Shown here: positions 7,611 to 15,758 of the stretch, piece by piece
Numbering within the stretch: position 1 is the stretch's first letter
Layout of the letters: every line of letters begins with the position of its first letter
Assembly: GCF_000179615.1 (NCBI RefSeq)
Contig: NZ_AEDD01000003.1
Coordinates: forward strand, 62,001 to 126,000
Origin: Paenibacillus curdlanolyticus YK9
GTDB taxonomy: Bacteria > Bacillota > Bacilli > Paenibacillales > Paenibacillaceae
DNA length: 64,000 nt
Direction of reading: 5' to 3'
Position numbers and translations under genes: made by a program
The notes under the pieces: generated by a model
What the model saw: the letters and a program-made list of their open reading frames with translations, nothing else
What the model was told of the DNA's origin: nothing
Database searches by the model: none

Positions 7611-8696
7611 ATGTCGTCGTCACAGGGCGTTGTTCAGCGCTCCATTACGATTGAACAGTCCGAATGGGAAAAGCTGCAGGCATATCCCCGAAGCAAGCAG
7701 TTCGTCCAGGTACAGCTGGAGCTGGATGGAAAAAGCTACAATGCGCAGCTGCGCCATAGAGGCGGGCATACATTGAGTTATTCCAAAAAATCATATGAGG
7801 TTCGTTACGGCAGCAGCAGCGGCACAACGCAGATTTTGCACTGGAATGCCGAATACGATGATCCTTCCTTAATGCGCAACGCGCTTTCCTTCCATTTTTT
7901 CAACCAGATTGGCGTGTACTCGCCGAAGACGAAGCATATGGAGCTGCAATGGAACGGAGAGCCGCAAGGCGTTTATTTGGAGATCGAATCGGTTGACCGC
8001 AATTTCTTCAAAGCGCGCGGGCTAGGCTGGCGATCTCTTATTTATGCCATCAACGATGATGCGAACTTCAGCCTCATCGACCCCGACACGAATGAAACCA
8101 AATCATCATTATTTAACGGCTACGAGCAGCAGCTCGGCGATGATAGCACGCAATCTCGTCTCGTCACCTTTATCCGCAGAGTCAATCGTTATGAGGGCAG
8201 CAATTTAGCGAAATTGTTAAGCAACAGGCTCGATACGAATTTTTACTTAAAATGGCTCGCCGGCGCTGTGCTGACAGGCAATTATGACGGGTTCGAGCAA
8301 AATTACGCTTTATATGAAACGCCTACTTACGGACGGTATCGGATCTTGCCATGGGATTACGAAGGAACTTGGGGACGAAATTGCTACGGCCGCGTCTGTG
8401 ACAGCGATCTGGTCGACATTCGAGGCTATAATGTAGTAACCGAGAAGTTGCTCAGCTTCAGCAAGTATCGGGCACGTTACAAAACGCTGCTGCTCGAGCT
8501 GATGGATACCGCTTTTACACTGGATGCCTTAACCCCCGTCATCGAATCGATGCACGAATCGATCGCGGAAGCGATCCGAGGCGATTATACGCGGAAGCAT
8601 AATTTTCAAGTATTCGCAGCAGAACCGTCCCTCATGCGCAGATATATCGTAGAGCGACAGGAAATTATCCGCAACGAGCTGGATGACTGGGAATGA
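7611..8696 (+). CDS. cotH: CotH-family spore coat kinase
   Basis: 361 residues from the ATG at 7611 (GGAGG seven bases upstream), almost the length of Bacillus subtilis CotH. Family blocks: AQLRHRGGHTLSYSKKSYEV (N-terminal lobe), SLMRNALSFHFFNQIGV, then NYDGFEQNYALYETP and YRILPWDYEGTWGRNCYG, which hold the acidic metal/ATP-binding residues of this atypical kinase fold. CotH phosphorylates serines of CotB and CotG and organises the outer coat. The two neighbours (CotB-like and TGGS-repeat) are the expected substrates. Transcription is odd because a terminator lies just before the gene. Confidence 0.9.
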   Translation: MSSSQGVVQRSITIEQSEWEKLQAYPRSKQFVQVQLELDGKSYNAQLRHRGGHTLSYSKKSYEVRYGSSSGTTQILHWNAEYDDPSLMRNALSFHFFNQIGVYSPKTKHMELQWNGEPQGVYLEIESVDRNFFKARGLGWRSLIYAINDDANFSLIDPDTNETKSSLFNGYEQQLGDDSTQSRLVTFIRRVNRYEGSNLAKLLSNRLDTNFYLKWLAGAVLTGNYDGFEQNYALYETPTYGRYRILPWDYEGTWGRNCYGRVCDSDLVDIRGYNVVTEKLLSFSKYRARYKTLLLELMDTAFTLDALTPVIESMHESIAEAIRGDYTRKHNFQVFAAEPSLMRRYIVERQEIIRNELDDWE

Positions 8697-8715
8697 GGAA
8701 GCGGTAACGCCGCGC

Positions 8716-8762
8716 AAAAAAATGGTGGAGCAAGGGTCCTTCCCTCGCCCCACCATTTTTGT
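8716..8762. terminator. Bidirectional terminator between cotH and cysK
   Basis: AAAAATGGTGG...CCACCATTTTT, with an inner AGGGTCCTTCCCT loop region, lies between the two convergent genes and has A and T runs on both sides. Confidence 0.9.
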
Positions 8763-8786
8763 TGTTCGGACAAATTGCGTATTGAA

Positions 8787-9710
8787 CTATGCTTCGAACA
8801 AATTCATGCTCAAGTAACGTTCGCCGCTGTCCGGCGCGATACATAGAACCCGCTTGCCGGCTCCGAGCCGCTTAGCGACTTGAATCGCTGCCCAAACGGA
8901 CGCGCCTGAGGATGGCCCTACCAGCAAGCCTTCCAGTCTTGCTAACGATCGCATCGTTTCAATCGCGTGCTCATCCGACACTTGAATGATTTCATTATAG
9001 ATGGATGTGTTCAATATCGAAGGCACGAAGCCAGGGCTCGTTCCAACGAGCTTATGCGGGCCAGGGCTTCCGCCGGATAATACCGGTGAGCCCTGCGGCT
9101 CAACGACCGCAATATGCAGATGAGGCAATCGCTCCCGAAGCGCCTCCCCTGTTCCGGTGATCGTACCGCCAGTTCCCGCCGTCGCCACGAATGCATCGAG
9201 GCGCTCCTCCATTTGGCCCAATATTTCCAAAGCCGTTGTTGTCCGATGGATATCAGGATTCGCAGCATTTTCGAACTGATTTGGAATAAAGCTGCCTGGG
9301 CGCTCTTGCTGCAGCTCTAACGCTTTGCGCAGCGCGCCTGGCATACGCTCGGCAGCCGGCGTCAGCACGACCTCCGCGCCGTACGCTTTCAGCAGCATAA
9401 TGCGTTCGACCGACATATTGTCAGGCATAACCAGAATGAGCCGATAGCCTTTGGCTGCCGCATTCATCGCGAGCCCGATTCCTGTATTGCCGCTCGTCGG
9501 CTCGATAATCGTGCTGCCCGGCTGAATTACGCCTCTTCGCTCCGCATCCGCGATGAGGGAAGCCGCAGCCCGATCCTTAACGCTGCCGCTCGGATTAAAC
9601 CGCTCCAGCTTCACGAATACTTCCGCATCCTGACTGGTCGTTAACCGATTAATGCGGACGGCCGGCGTCTCCCCGATTAGCTCCGTTACCGATTGTACGA
9701 TCTTTGGCAT
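8787..9710 (-). CDS. cysK: Cysteine synthase (O-acetylserine sulfhydrylase)
   Basis: 307 residues from the ATG at 9710, seven bases after AGGAG; an upstream ATG at 9728 has no ribosome site. Beta-family PLP enzyme: ERFNPSGSVKDRAA contains the Schiff-base lysine, EPTSGNTGIGLAM is the substrate loop, and TAGTGGTITGTG is the phosphate-binding loop. It makes cysteine from O-acetylserine and sulfide. The gene overlaps the end of the upstream MFS permease by 62 bases, so the two are co-transcribed. The close relative cystathionine beta-synthase type cannot be fully excluded, but the length and motifs fit CysK. Confidence 0.93.
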   Translation of the reverse strand: MPKIVQSVTELIGETPAVRINRLTTSQDAEVFVKLERFNPSGSVKDRAAASLIADAERRGVIQPGSTIIEPTSGNTGIGLAMNAAAKGYRLILVMPDNMSVERIMLLKAYGAEVVLTPAAERMPGALRKALELQQERPGSFIPNQFENAANPDIHRTTTALEILGQMEERLDAFVATAGTGGTITGTGEALRERLPHLHIAVVEPQGSPVLSGGSPGPHKLVGTSPGFVPSILNTSIYNEIIQVSDEHAIETMRSLARLEGLLVGPSSGASVWAAIQVAKRLGAGKRVLCIAPDSGERYLSMNLFEA

Positions 9711-10962
9711 TCTGTCTCTCCTCTCCATGATCAGGCGTCATATTTAATAAATTTCTCGTCGCAAACCAACCGATGATCGGCATGCAGCCTACGGCAAAGA
9801 GCAGCCACGTAATCGCCGCTGGCGAGCGTGTGCGCGATAAAACGACGAGGTAGGCGATCATGCCAATGGTACGCCCGAGCGTCAACGCGATTTCGCGCAG
9901 CACGATAAACTCTTCGCGCTTTCGTACGGATTGCTCATTTTTGCCGATCAAATCAAATACCGAGGACGTAACCGGGATAATGTACAGCGGCATAAACAAT
10001 GATGTCCCGATGCCGAACATGAGCAGCGTTTTATAGCTGATGCCAAAAAACAACGGAATAATAGCGGCGGTAAGCAGCAGCACCCCGGCAAGCATTCCAT
10101 ATTTACGGCGATGCGGCCGAAGCCATTTGCCCACGATCCAGAAGCTGATCAGTGCAACGAATGAAATAGTAAGCGCATAATTGCCCAGCTTCTGCTCATT
10201 GCGAGTCGCAATATAAACCGTAAGTCCCACCAGGAACATAAATACGCCGTCACGCAAGCCTTGCATCATAATCGCCAGCGTAAACCGGCGCCACGGATTG
10301 CCGCGTTGGCGAAGCTCTTTCACGCCATGCAGCCATTCATACGTACCAGAGGATTGCCGATGCTTGAGCCAAAACGTACAAACGACGGCGATTCCCAGAA
10401 TGATCAAAGAAGAAGTGAAAATCACCTGATAGCCGCGCTGCTGCTTAAGCGTCGTAATGATATAGCCCGATACCCACGGGGCAATAATGCCTGCAGCCGC
10501 CCCTAATAACCCGGCAATGCCATTGTACCGATCCCGATTGCCCGGCTCGGTTACTTCAAAATAAACGATATTATAGGAGAGCCAAAACAGTCCCAGCGCT
10601 ACCCCGTCTAGAATGCCGATGGGCACGACCCACTTATAAGCGGAAGGGCCCAGCATAAGCACTGTAAAATAAAAGCAGCCCGACAGCACAACGCCGAGCC
10701 GCAGAGCATTCATCTTGTTGTATTCCTTCACCCATTTGCCGGCGATCCAGAAAATCAGGCCGCCAACGACATATTGGCTCAAACAAAACCAGCCGATATT
10801 TGCGAATGACTCCTTTGCTTTCCACAGATATGCCGGAATGAATGTGCCGGATAACGCGCTTGCGATCGCATGCAGCCCGTGCACAACAATTAATGTAACC
10901 GATTGGCTGTCCAGCTTGGCGCCGGACTTGTCCTGCCGCAAGGCTGAGGCTTGCGTCCCCAT
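9649..10962 (-). CDS. Major facilitator superfamily permease
   Basis: 437 residues from the ATG at 10962 (GGGGAGG eight bases upstream). About twelve hydrophobic segments, for example VGGLIFWIAGKW, YNGIAGLLGAAAGIIAPWVSG, GMLAGVLLLTAAIIPLFFG and AITWLLFAVGCMPIIGWF. Substrate unknown; the closest architecture I recall is YqgE-like MFS of Bacillales. The last 20 or so codons (RQNAKDRTIGNGANRGDAG) are polar and overlap the start of cysK by 62 bases, an unusually long same-strand overlap. It may move a sulfur compound or amino acid, but only the neighbour suggests this. Confidence 0.85.
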   Translation of the reverse strand: MGTQASALRQDKSGAKLDSQSVTLIVVHGLHAIASALSGTFIPAYLWKAKESFANIGWFCLSQYVVGGLIFWIAGKWVKEYNKMNALRLGVVLSGCFYFTVLMLGPSAYKWVVPIGILDGVALGLFWLSYNIVYFEVTEPGNRDRYNGIAGLLGAAAGIIAPWVSGYIITTLKQQRGYQVIFTSSLIILGIAVVCTFWLKHRQSSGTYEWLHGVKELRQRGNPWRRFTLAIMMQGLRDGVFMFLVGLTVYIATRNEQKLGNYALTISFVALISFWIVGKWLRPHRRKYGMLAGVLLLTAAIIPLFFGISYKTLLMFGIGTSLFMPLYIIPVTSSVFDLIGKNEQSVRKREEFIVLREIALTLGRTIGMIAYLVVLSRTRSPAAITWLLFAVGCMPIIGWFATRNLLNMTPDHGEERQNAKDRTIGNGANRGDAGRPH

Positions 10963-11033
10963 CCATGTTTCCTCCCCGAATCGTGACATGTCTAGCTAAG
11001 TTGTCCCAAAACGGGGGGAGCCATGCTTGCCTG

Positions 11034-11609
11034 TTATTGCTTCTCCGCTTCTTCCTGAAGCAGGTTTGTCAGCCGTTGACGGCTTTCGAGCGACAGCTTC
11101 GTTGACGTTTCGAAGCATGCCGGGCAGACGAACATAACCGTCTCGAATGGCGGCTCCATCAGCGGCTTGCCAATCGCAAAAGGCACTGCCGGCTTAAAGA
11201 AATCGCGAGTAACGTTATGTACGCCTAGCTCAATCATATAGCTTCGGCAGGAAGGGCACTCCGGCATCTCAAGCTGATCGTCTAGCACGCGTTGAACCGA
11301 TTCCTCGATGGCGAAGTTGACGCGGCCCGCATGGCGATAGCCGTCTCCTGACATGGCTTGTTTTTTGGTATCATCCGAAGCCCAGTCGTCTTCTTCCTCT
11401 TCATGCTGATGTTGATGCTGTTCCGACGCTTCCTCACCATACACTTCGGACTCCTCTTGCTCAATACCTACTTGCAGCGTACGATAGCCGGAAAGCTCGT
11501 TGCTGCAATGCGGGCAGTGCTCTTCCGGACCAATTTCCTCGTCCCATACGATTTCGGAATGGCACCACGGGCATACGTTGTTATTGTCCAATTGATCGTT
11601 CTTCGCCAT
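11034..11609 (-). CDS. Double zinc-ribbon protein of unknown function
   Basis: 191 residues. Two pairs of CxxC form an N-terminal zinc ribbon (CPWC near 13-16 and CPHC near 33-36), and a second set (CPSC and CPAC) lies in the C-terminal half. Between them is an acidic, His/Gln/Glu-rich linker (QHQHQHEEEEDDW). The start has AGAGGTG upstream. Cytoplasmic; no enzymatic motif. It is followed by a tiny membrane-protein gene and a DUF350 gene on the same strand. I recognise no named family. Confidence 0.75.
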   Translation of the reverse strand: MAKNDQLDNNNVCPWCHSEIVWDEEIGPEEHCPHCSNELSGYRTLQVGIEQEESEVYGEEASEQHQHQHEEEEDDWASDDTKKQAMSGDGYRHAGRVNFAIEESVQRVLDDQLEMPECPSCRSYMIELGVHNVTRDFFKPAVPFAIGKPLMEPPFETVMFVCPACFETSTKLSLESRQRLTNLLQEEAEKQ

Positions 11610-11633
11610 GTTGGCTCACCTCTACCTCTTCTA

Positions 11634-11714
11634 CTAGTTATGCTTCATATAAAAAATGCCGAATGCTACAAATAAAATCGCAAGCGCAAATAACGTTCCC
11701 CATAAATATTTCAT
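11634..11714 (-). CDS. 26-residue single-span membrane peptide
   Basis: Encodes MKYLWGTLFALAILFVAFG followed by IFYMKHN: a single hydrophobic helix with basic ends. It has an excellent Shine-Dalgarno, AAGGTGATC, matching the 16S tail, six bases before the ATG. It lies between the DUF350 gene and the zinc-ribbon gene on the same strand, filling the gap neatly (22 bases from DUF350, 24 from zinc ribbon). Typical of small membrane peptides that modulate larger membrane partners; the DUF350 protein next door is a candidate. Too short for most gene callers. Confidence 0.62.
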   Translation of the reverse strand: MKYLWGTLFALAILFVAFGIFYMKHN

Positions 11715-11736
11715 CCGTCAGATCACCTTGGCCGTA

Positions 11737-12156
11737 TTAGATAATGGTCGCACCGATTACATAGGATAAGGATACCGAAATCAGCATCGCGATTAAGCCG
11801 ACTGCGCGGTTATCACGCTCAATTTCCTCATCGATTCGAAAAACGGGGGTCAGGAACTCGAACAAAAAGTAAGCGGCGAGCAGAATGGCATAGCCGAACC
11901 CTGCCCACCCCATGCTTTTATAGATCGATTCATTCGCTTCAATCGCAAATCGGAAGATGTTGCATATGCCGAATATCTTCCCGCCAGTCGCCATAGCTAC
12001 CGCTAGATTGCCTCGTTTCATTTCTGCCCAGCAATCGTAACGCGTAACCAGCTCGAATATATACAAAAACAAAATTAGCGCCAGCACGGCAACCGATACG
12101 AAAGCTAACGAAGCTACAAACGGAATATCGAGAAGCCGATCAATCTCGCGTTCCAT
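11737..12156 (-). CDS. DUF350 integral membrane protein (YshE-like)
   Basis: 139 residues with four hydrophobic helices (ASLAFVSVAVLALILFLYIF, AVAMATGGKIFGICNIF, GFGYAILLAAYFLFEFL, AVGLIAMLISVSLSYVIG). DUF350 proteins carry the paired, internally repeated two-helix unit seen here. In Bacillus subtilis the homologue yshE directly follows mutS2, and the same order is kept here (13 bases after mutS2). GGAGG six bases before ATG. Function unknown; plasma membrane. Confidence 0.86.
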   Translation of the reverse strand: MEREIDRLLDIPFVASLAFVSVAVLALILFLYIFELVTRYDCWAEMKRGNLAVAMATGGKIFGICNIFRFAIEANESIYKSMGWAGFGYAILLAAYFLFEFLTPVFRIDEEIERDNRAVGLIAMLISVSLSYVIGATII

Positions 12157-12169
12157 CCGTTTCCTCCCG

Positions 12170-14536
12170 TCAATGAAGCTCGGCTACCGTCACGCCAGTG
12201 CCGCCTTCGCCGTATTGGCCAATCCGGTAGTTCTTCACATGCTTATGGCGGCGCAGGAAATCTTGGATGCCATTTCGCAGAACGCCCGTTCCTTTGCCAT
12301 GAATGAGATGTACACGGCCGAAGCCTGCCAAAAATGCCTCATCGAGGAAACGGTCCGCTTCGATTAAAGCTTCGTCAAGCGAAGCTCCGCGCAGGTCGAG
12401 CTCCATCGCTGCGCTTTCGTCGCGCGTGCGCTTCAAACTCGCAGCCTGTTTCGGCTGCTGCTGCTTCGCTGCAGCCTCCGTTGACTTCAGCAGCTCCAGA
12501 TCATCGAGCGAAACCTTCATCTTCATGATGCCAAGCTGAACGAGCGCTTCCGATCCCGTTAGCTCGATGACGCTGCCTTTTTGATTCAAGCTGTAGACGC
12601 GAACCTCATCGCCAGGGCCGATCTTGGCCGACTTGCCGCTGCGATTCGCAGCCGGCTTCGGCTTATGCAGCTCCGGCGAAGCCTCATCCAGCTTCCGGCG
12701 AGCCTCGATCAGCTTGTGCTCCTTGACCGACGCTCCTTCTTCAAGCGCTAATTTACGCAAATCCGATATAATTTGCTCCGCTTCAAGCTTCGCTTTTCTA
12801 ACAGCTGCGCGCGCTTCCTCCTGCGCCTTGAGCAAAAGCTTGTCGCGCTGCTCTTCGAAACGCTGCTGCTCTGCAGCATGCTTCTCCCGAAGCTGCTCCA
12901 GCTCTCTGCGCAGCGACTCCGCACTCTGCCGCTCCGTCTCGGCGCTAAGCCGATCCTCCTCGAGCGATGCAATCATATTCTCCACGCGCATATCGTCTTC
13001 GCTTACTTCGCCGCGCGCGTGATCAATGATTTGCTGACTAAGCCCCAGTCGTTCAGCGATGGCGAATGCATTGCTTCGTCCCGGCACGCCAACAAGCAGA
13101 CGGTATGTCGGGCTAAGCGTTGCAACATCAAATTCCATGCTCGCGTTAATAACGCCATTGCGATTATATGCGTAAGCCTTCAGCTCGCTATAGTGAGTCG
13201 TGGCTACGATTCGCGAGCCCTTCCGGTGAATATGCTCCAGAATTGCGATGGCAAGCGCAGAGCCCTCTGCAGGGTCCGTTCCGGCGCCCAGCTCATCAAG
13301 CAGCACGAGGCTTTTTGGCGTCATCGCGTTCAGAATACGAATAATGTTCGTCAGATGGCTGGAGAATGTACTAAGGTTCTGCTCAATACTTTGCTCATCG
13401 CCAATATCAGCATAGATGGCATCGAATACGCACATCTGGCTGCCATCTTCCGCTGGAATGAACAAGCCCGACATCGACATCAGGCTGAGCAGGCCGATCG
13501 TCTTCAGCGACACCGTCTTACCGCCTGTATTCGGGCCGGTTACGATGATCGTAGAGAAGGAATTGCCCAGCTCGACATCGATCGGTACGACAGCATCGGC
13601 TGCCAATAAAGGATGCCGTCCGCGCTTCAGCTTCAGGAAGCCGCGGTCATTCATTAGAGGCAATGTAGCCTTCAGCTCATGAGCAAGCCGCGCCTTCGCA
13701 AAAGCGAAATCCAGCATCCCCAAACCTTCAGCATCCGCCAAAAGGTCGTCACTGACCTCTGCCGCAATTGCGGTCAGCTTCTGAAGCACCTTCTCAATCT
13801 CGCGCTCCTCATTCGCTCTCAGCTCGCGAAGCTTGTTGTTCATCGATACAATCACTTCCGGCTCGATGAACATCGTAGCGCCCGAGCTGGACTGGTCATG
13901 GACGATACCGCCAAAGTTGGAACGGTATTCTGATTTGACCGGGATGACGTAACGGTCATTGCGAAGCGTAATGATCGCGTCCTGCAGCATCTTTTGCACC
14001 GAGCTGGATCGAATCATCTGCTCCAGCTTCTCGCGTATGCGCGATTCGCCGTTGCGAAGCTCGCGACGAACGGAAGCCAGTTCCGGGCTTGCCTGATCCA
14101 TCACCTCCGCATTGTCATCAATGCAGGCGAAGATCGCATCCTCCGTTGGCTTATGCTCCGAGAGCAAGTCTGCAATGTCATGCAAAAGCGGAATTGGATC
14201 GTCGTCGTGCAACTGAAGCACATGCTTCTTCACGCGGCGTCCGCTCCGTATCGTTTCCGCGATTTCCAGCAGCTCAGCCGGATTCAGCGTACCGCCGATC
14301 CGCGCCCGCTTCAGCGAAGCCGTTAAATCGACAATGCCGCGAAACGGCGGCGTGCCTTTCAGCCGGTCCGCTTTATACGCTTCGTCTGTCGCTTGCAGCG
14401 AATGCTTAACGAACGACAGATCCGAGCTTGGCTTCAGCTGTTCGGCTACTCCTTTTCCCAGCGAGGTTAATGCATGGCCCGCCAGCTTTTGTATCATTTT
14501 ATAATAATCCATCGTATTTAAAATTTTGTGATCCAA
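12170..14536 (-). CDS. mutS2: MutS2 family ATPase with Smr domain
   Basis: 788 residues, full length. MutS core and clamp helices in the first 300 residues; Walker A TGPNTGGKT at 333-341; Walker B VLLDELGAGTDP at 411-422 with the signature STFSSHL before it; coiled coil rich in Glu/Arg/Ala at about 510-610; KOW-like segment near 640-690; C-terminal Smr domain with LDLRG and HGKGTG. Bacterial MutS2 was long linked to recombination control; in Bacillus subtilis it also acts on collided ribosomes. The start is TTG at 14536 with GAGGAG twelve bases upstream, slightly long spacing, and no better alternative. Confidence 0.95.
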   Translation of the reverse strand: MDHKILNTMDYYKMIQKLAGHALTSLGKGVAEQLKPSSDLSFVKHSLQATDEAYKADRLKGTPPFRGIVDLTASLKRARIGGTLNPAELLEIAETIRSGRRVKKHVLQLHDDDPIPLLHDIADLLSEHKPTEDAIFACIDDNAEVMDQASPELASVRRELRNGESRIREKLEQMIRSSSVQKMLQDAIITLRNDRYVIPVKSEYRSNFGGIVHDQSSSGATMFIEPEVIVSMNNKLRELRANEEREIEKVLQKLTAIAAEVSDDLLADAEGLGMLDFAFAKARLAHELKATLPLMNDRGFLKLKRGRHPLLAADAVVPIDVELGNSFSTIIVTGPNTGGKTVSLKTIGLLSLMSMSGLFIPAEDGSQMCVFDAIYADIGDEQSIEQNLSTFSSHLTNIIRILNAMTPKSLVLLDELGAGTDPAEGSALAIAILEHIHRKGSRIVATTHYSELKAYAYNRNGVINASMEFDVATLSPTYRLLVGVPGRSNAFAIAERLGLSQQIIDHARGEVSEDDMRVENMIASLEEDRLSAETERQSAESLRRELEQLREKHAAEQQRFEEQRDKLLLKAQEEARAAVRKAKLEAEQIISDLRKLALEEGASVKEHKLIEARRKLDEASPELHKPKPAANRSGKSAKIGPGDEVRVYSLNQKGSVIELTGSEALVQLGIMKMKVSLDDLELLKSTEAAAKQQQPKQAASLKRTRDESAAMELDLRGASLDEALIEADRFLDEAFLAGFGRVHLIHGKGTGVLRNGIQDFLRRHKHVKNYRIGQYGEGGTGVTVAELH

Positions 14537-14705
14537 GGCTTCGAACAGCTCCTCTCAACGTCCATTATAGCTGATGCGGGAACTGGATGCCATGACGTAA
14601 CCTTCCATACATGCGAATTGCTCATTCGGGTACGCTATGATTGAACAGCTCATAACCGGCAACCTGCTGGTGCATGAGATCCAATATTAGAGGAGGGTAT
14701 ACCTA

Positions 14706-15080
14706 ATGAACTTTTTAGGCCATGTCGTAAGGTTCATTGTGGCGGCGCTCGTGCTTATGGTAGTTGGTTTTATTGTTCCTCAATTTAGTGTCGGCGGATT
14801 TTGGAGCGCGCTATTCCTAGCCCTTGTCATCGCTGCATTGGGCTGGATCGTAGAAGGCATCTTTGGCAAAAAAGTAACGCCTTTCGGCCGCGGCATCGTC
14901 GGATTTATCGCCAGTGTCGTCGTCATTTGGGTAGCGCAGTTCATCGTAGGCGGCGTTACGGTTACTTGGCTTGGCGCCATTCTTGCAGCGCTTGCGATCG
15001 GGATCATCGATCTGTTCATTCCGGTTAGCACGCCGTTCGAGGCTGGCCACGACCGCCATTACGACCGCGACCGCCGTTAA
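14706..15080 (+). CDS. Phage-holin-like (YvlD family) membrane protein
   Basis: 124 residues with four hydrophobic helices: FIVAALVLMVVGFIVPQFSV, GFWSALFLALVIAALGWIV, GIVGFIASVVVIWVAQFIVG and LGAILAALAIGIIDLFI, and a His/Asp/Arg-rich tail. This is the pattern of the bacterial 'phage holin family 4' proteins, which are mostly chromosomal envelope proteins and not true holins. GGAGGG eight bases before ATG. It stands alone on the plus strand within a minus-strand region, followed by its own hairpin. Confidence 0.82.
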   Translation: MNFLGHVVRFIVAALVLMVVGFIVPQFSVGGFWSALFLALVIAALGWIVEGIFGKKVTPFGRGIVGFIASVVVIWVAQFIVGGVTVTWLGAILAALAIGIIDLFIPVSTPFEAGHDRHYDRDRR

Positions 15081-15100
15081 TCGAATGCTCGTCAAAGCTT

Positions 15101-15130
15101 AATCCCCTTGCCTGATTAGGCAAGGGGATT
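15101..15130 (+). terminator. Hairpin after the holin-like gene
   Basis: AATCCCCTTGCCT-GATT-AGGCAAGGGGATT is a perfect 13-base stem just after the stop at 15080. The T-run is weak (GTCTTGAC), so termination efficiency is uncertain. Confidence 0.65.
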
Positions 15131-15267
15131 GTCTTGACAGCTCAGTGAGAGGGAAACTTCACCATATTGTAACTGCCGGCTGCTGCCGCTTTCGTATACA
15201 ATGGAATGGAGACATGCTGTCATTCATGGTATGCTATGCAATGGCACAGAAAGGGGAGTTTTTAACA

Positions 15268-15648
15268 ATGAGATTAAGAAGCAAATTAGTCGGAGTCGCA
15301 ATTATTGCCATGCTCGTCATGGTCATCAGCGCGTGCGGCGCTAGTTCCACTACGATGAACGAGAATATTTCCGAACCGTCTGCAGCAACAACCGAGCTCG
15401 TCATCGAAGCGAAGAGCTGGGCGTTCGACAAGCCTGAATATCATGTCAAAAAAGGCGAGGCCATCAAGCTTTCCGTCAAGTCATCGTCAGGCTTCCACGG
15501 CATCAAAATTGAAAACACAAGCTACTCCATCCAAACGAACGAATCCAAAATTTTGTCCTTCGACAAGCCAGGTGAATATAACATTTACTGCAACATCGCT
15601 TGCGGCACTGGCCATTCGAAAATGAAAGCTAAAATTATTGTCTCCTAG
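15268..15648 (+). CDS. Stand-alone CuA-type cupredoxin lipoprotein
   Basis: 126 residues from the ATG at 15268 (AAGGGGAG nine bases upstream). Signal: MRLRSKLVGVAIIAMLV then lipobox ISACG. The mature protein is one cupredoxin domain resembling subunit II of cytochrome oxidase: His in SGFHGIKIEN and the C-terminal ligand loop CNIACGTGHSKMKA, that is Cys-x3-Cys-Gly-x2-His-x2-Met, the CuA ligand set. It lacks the two N-terminal transmembrane helices of true subunit II and no other oxidase gene is near. Probable role: copper or electron carrier at the outer membrane face, or copper delivery to oxidase. Start codon chosen by the lipobox. Confidence 0.83.
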   Translation: MRLRSKLVGVAIIAMLVMVISACGASSTTMNENISEPSAATTELVIEAKSWAFDKPEYHVKKGEAIKLSVKSSSGFHGIKIENTSYSIQTNESKILSFDKPGEYNIYCNIACGTGHSKMKAKIIVS

Positions 15649-15673
15649 CGCAAGCATAGGATGATAATGGATC

Positions 15674-15750
15674 AAAAAAAGCGGATGCCCTCCGGTTGCA
15701 ATCAACTTGAAAAGTGATTGCGCTCGGAAGGCATCCGCTTTATTTTGTTT
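15674..15750. terminator. Bidirectional terminator
   Basis: AAAGCGGATGCC pairs with GGCATCCGCTTT, with an inner GCAATCA...TGATTGC stem, between the convergent cupredoxin and ZapA genes. A/T runs lie on both sides. Confidence 0.9.
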
Positions 15751-15758
15751 GTGTACAA

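Noticed and set aside
14706-15080. Prophage remnant suggested by the holin-like gene
   Set aside because: No other phage gene nearby; this family is mostly chromosomal.
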